NCBI GenBank assembly: GCA_028818385.1 | Contig: JAPPNY010000073.1 | Span: forward strand, 1 to 8,318 | Length of the DNA stretch: 8,318 nt | Source: Spirochaetaceae bacterium | GTDB taxonomy: Bacteria > Spirochaetota > Spirochaetia > SZUA-6 > Bin103 | Reading direction: 5' to 3' | The notes under the pieces: model-generated | Databases searched by the model: none | Told to the model about the DNA's origin: nothing | What the model saw: only the letters and a program-made list of their open reading frames with translations | In this document: positions 6,400 to 8,318 of the stretch, one piece after another | How the letters are laid out: every line of letters starts with the position of its first letter | Position numbering within the stretch: the stretch's first letter is position 1 | Translations under genes and position numbers: made by a program

Positions 6400-8318
6400 C
6401 GCCGCCTCCGGGACGAACTTGGGCTGCCAGGAGACGGCGTGCTTGCTGTGCGGACGGTCGTTCCAGCTCGGGTTGGAGTTGAACGAGACGTAGGCGTCGA
6501 TGCACAGCACCAGGTCGCCGGTGTCGCTGTCGTAGAAGCGGATGCTGCCCCCGGAGCGTTCGCCGCGCCGTTCCGTGAACTGGCCCTGCTCGTTGATGTC
6601 GGCCCAGTCGGGATCCTTCTTCACGTAGCAGGTCAGGCGCGGTCCGGTCGGCGGGCGCAGGAACGTCACGCCCACGGCACGGCGCGGCATGGCGAAGATG
6701 TCGGTGGCGCGCAGCAGGTGGTAGAGGAAGATCTGCAACCCGCCGTCGAGCAGCGCCGGGTTGGCGACGTAGCCCTCTTCGCGGCCGTCCATCCACAGCC
6801 GCTTGTCCATCTCCACGTCGAACAGGTAGTTGGCGGTGGTGTCCTCCCACAGGACGCGCTGGATGTTGCGGAAGTAGGGCCCGTACTGGAAGATTTCGCC
6901 TAGACTGGCGTCGATGCGTTCGTAGAAGTCGCTCTCGCCCACGTAGTAGTAGGGCTCGAAGCTGCTGGTGTCGACGTCCGTCAGCCGCGGCGGCACGTCC
7001 ACGGGATAATCGGCGCTCACCAGGCGCAGTGTCCCGCGCGAGTGCAATTCGCTCTTGGCGTCCACGTCGTAGGCGCGTGACGAGATGGTGAAGGTGAACA
7101 GCTCGGGCGCGCCGGCCACCGGGAACAGCTCGGTCTGCAGGCGCACCGGCGTCTTCGGGATCGGACACGGCTGCAGGAACTCGAGCGACTCCACGTGCAG
7201 CGGTGCGCCCCCGAACGCCTGCAGGAGCAGCTCGATGTAACCGGCCGCGGGCATGATCGAGGCGTGGTGCACGCGGTGCTCGGCCAGCCACGGAAAGTCG
7301 CGTTCCGACATCCGCGCCTCGAACAGCAGGTGGTCGCACGGCACGCGGTGGCCGATCAGCGGGCCATGGGCGTACTCGCCTGCCTGCAGGAACATCTCGT
7401 CGTCGCTCATCTCGTCGGCGGCGGTCTGCTCGCTGCGCGGATAGCCGGGCAGCAGGTGGGTGACCGGCTCGGGCCGCGGGTACTGCGACGCGAAGTCCAA
7501 CTCCACTCCGGCACGGAACAGCGCGCCGAGCGCCTCGTGAAACCCGAGGCAGACGTCGGTGTCGCGTCTCAGCGTGGGGATGCTGACCGCGCTCGATGCG
7601 TTGCTCTCCAGGCATTGGATGATCGACGGCTGCAGGGCGCTGTGCGGGGCGAGCTCCAGCACCACGTCGGGCCGGAAGTCGCGTACCGCGGTCTCCAGGG
7701 CGGCGGCAAAGCGCACCCGGCGGCGGATGTTCGTCCACCAGTAGGCGGCGTCCAGCCGTTCGGTGTGCTCTCCGGTCACCGAGGAGATGACCGGCACCGC
7801 GGCGTCGAAGGCGATGTCGTCGAGGAAGGAGAGCACCTCGTGGGCGTCCTCCTCGAGCTGGTCCATGGCCGCCGAGTGGAAGGCGATGTTGCCCGGCAGC
7901 AGGCGGTGCTGCAGGTTGCGGCGCTCCAGTTCCTCCAGCACCGGCTGCAATGCCTCTTCCTTGCCGCAGATCACGGTGCCGGCCGGCGCGTTCTCGCAGG
8001 CGATCTCGACTGGCGGCGCGGCCCCGTTCTCTGAACTCTCATGCGGCCGGAACGGCACCTTCAGCTCGTCGAGCAGCCGCTCCACCCCCGCCAGATCCAG
8101 GCCGATCGGCAACATGCGCCCCGAGCCGGCGGTTCGCTGCTGCAGGGTGGCGCGGTGGTACACCAGGCGCGTCGCCTCGGCCAGTGAAAGCGCGCCGGAC
8201 GCGTAGGCGGCGGCGACCTCCCCGGAGCTGTGGCCGACCACACAGTCGGGATAGACGCCCCAAGTCTTGAACAGCTCGACCAGCGCGCACTGCAGCATGA
8301 AGGTGACCGGCTGCGCCA
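6390..8318 (-). CDS. Type I polyketide synthase, N-terminal part (AT-DH), partial and frameshifted
   Basis: This is the upstream part of a modular or iterative type I PKS. It enters from beyond 8318 in an open frame (AQPVTF before the Met at 8298), so that Met is internal and the KS lies outside the window. Numbered from that Met, the acyltransferase covers about residues 1-275. It has the active-site motif GHSSGE with Ser24 (codon 8227-8229) and IAFH ending at His141, the AFH type that in this family usually goes with malonyl-CoA. The dehydratase covers about 310-605. Its hot-dog motif is HRVHHASIMP with catalytic His341, but the usual Gly of HxxxGxxxxP is His345. The second half has the DxxxQ motif LLDGGLQ with Asp518. 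A typical post-DH VSWQP stretch follows at 622-626. Sense coding ends in the (GA)4 tract near 6390-6399. The same frame stays open to a TGA at 5623 but is Arg-rich nonsense there. The continuation is the next entry, one frame over. The PKS domain calls are firm; the malonyl preference is inferred. Confidence 0.93.

Noticed and set aside
6385..6400. Programmed ribosomal frameshifting at the CT tract
   Set aside because: No X-XXY-YYZ slippery heptamer and no obvious stimulatory pseudoknot; a plain indel explains it.
3054..6482. Open frame of 1142 codons on the plus strand opposite the PKS
   Set aside because: It mirrors the PKS codons in high-GC DNA, its protein is rich in Gly/Arg/Gln/Val repeats with no domain pattern, and the minus strand shows clear PKS motifs.
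1..8318. CRISPR array, tRNA, rRNA, insertion sequence or attachment site
   Set aside because: No regularly spaced repeats, no cloverleaf or rRNA-like stretch, no transposase motifs, and no convincing direct repeats flanking the low-GC cassette.

Overview
This GC-rich bacterial window carries part of a polyketide/lipid biosynthetic locus. Every supported gene is on the minus strand, so transcription runs from position 8318 towards 1. The taxon cannot be read from the sequence. The PKS has the domain order of iterative highly reducing PKSs and animal FAS, which is also seen in uncultivated (for example sponge-associated) bacteria, but that is only a suggestion.

Region 8318-3012 is a type I PKS, cut at its N-terminus by the window edge (the KS must lie beyond 8318). 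It reads AT - DH - degenerate C-methyltransferase - KR structural half - ER - KR - ACP, with no thioesterase. The reading frame breaks near 6390-6399, at a (GA)4 tract between DH and the methyltransferase remnant, so the gene appears as two overlapping open frames. The motifs predict malonyl loading and full beta-carbon reduction, which gives a fatty-acid-like chain.

Region 3011-2891 is a 121-bp gap with a possible promoter, a good ribosome binding site and two small palindromes. It is followed by a two-gene cassette with a GTGA start/stop overlap: a small PD-(D/E)xK-like protein (2890-2426) and a PIN-domain protein (2429-1812). The PIN gene is clearly poorer in GC than its neighbours (sampled 60-base lines 48-52% against 77% in the PKS), so the cassette looks acquired and resembles a nuclease-pair or toxin/defence-type module.

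Region 1799-1 encodes a thioester-reductase-type SDR joined to a PAPS-dependent sulfotransferase-family domain. It is cut by the left edge of the window and has its own frame break near 1334. Since the PKS ends in an ACP, a simple model is that the reductase releases the chain from the ACP as an aldehyde or alcohol and the sulfotransferase domain sulfates it. This is inference.

Both frame breaks leave the downstream catalytic motifs intact. They are therefore either sequencing/assembly indels or very recent mutations; the sequence alone cannot decide.
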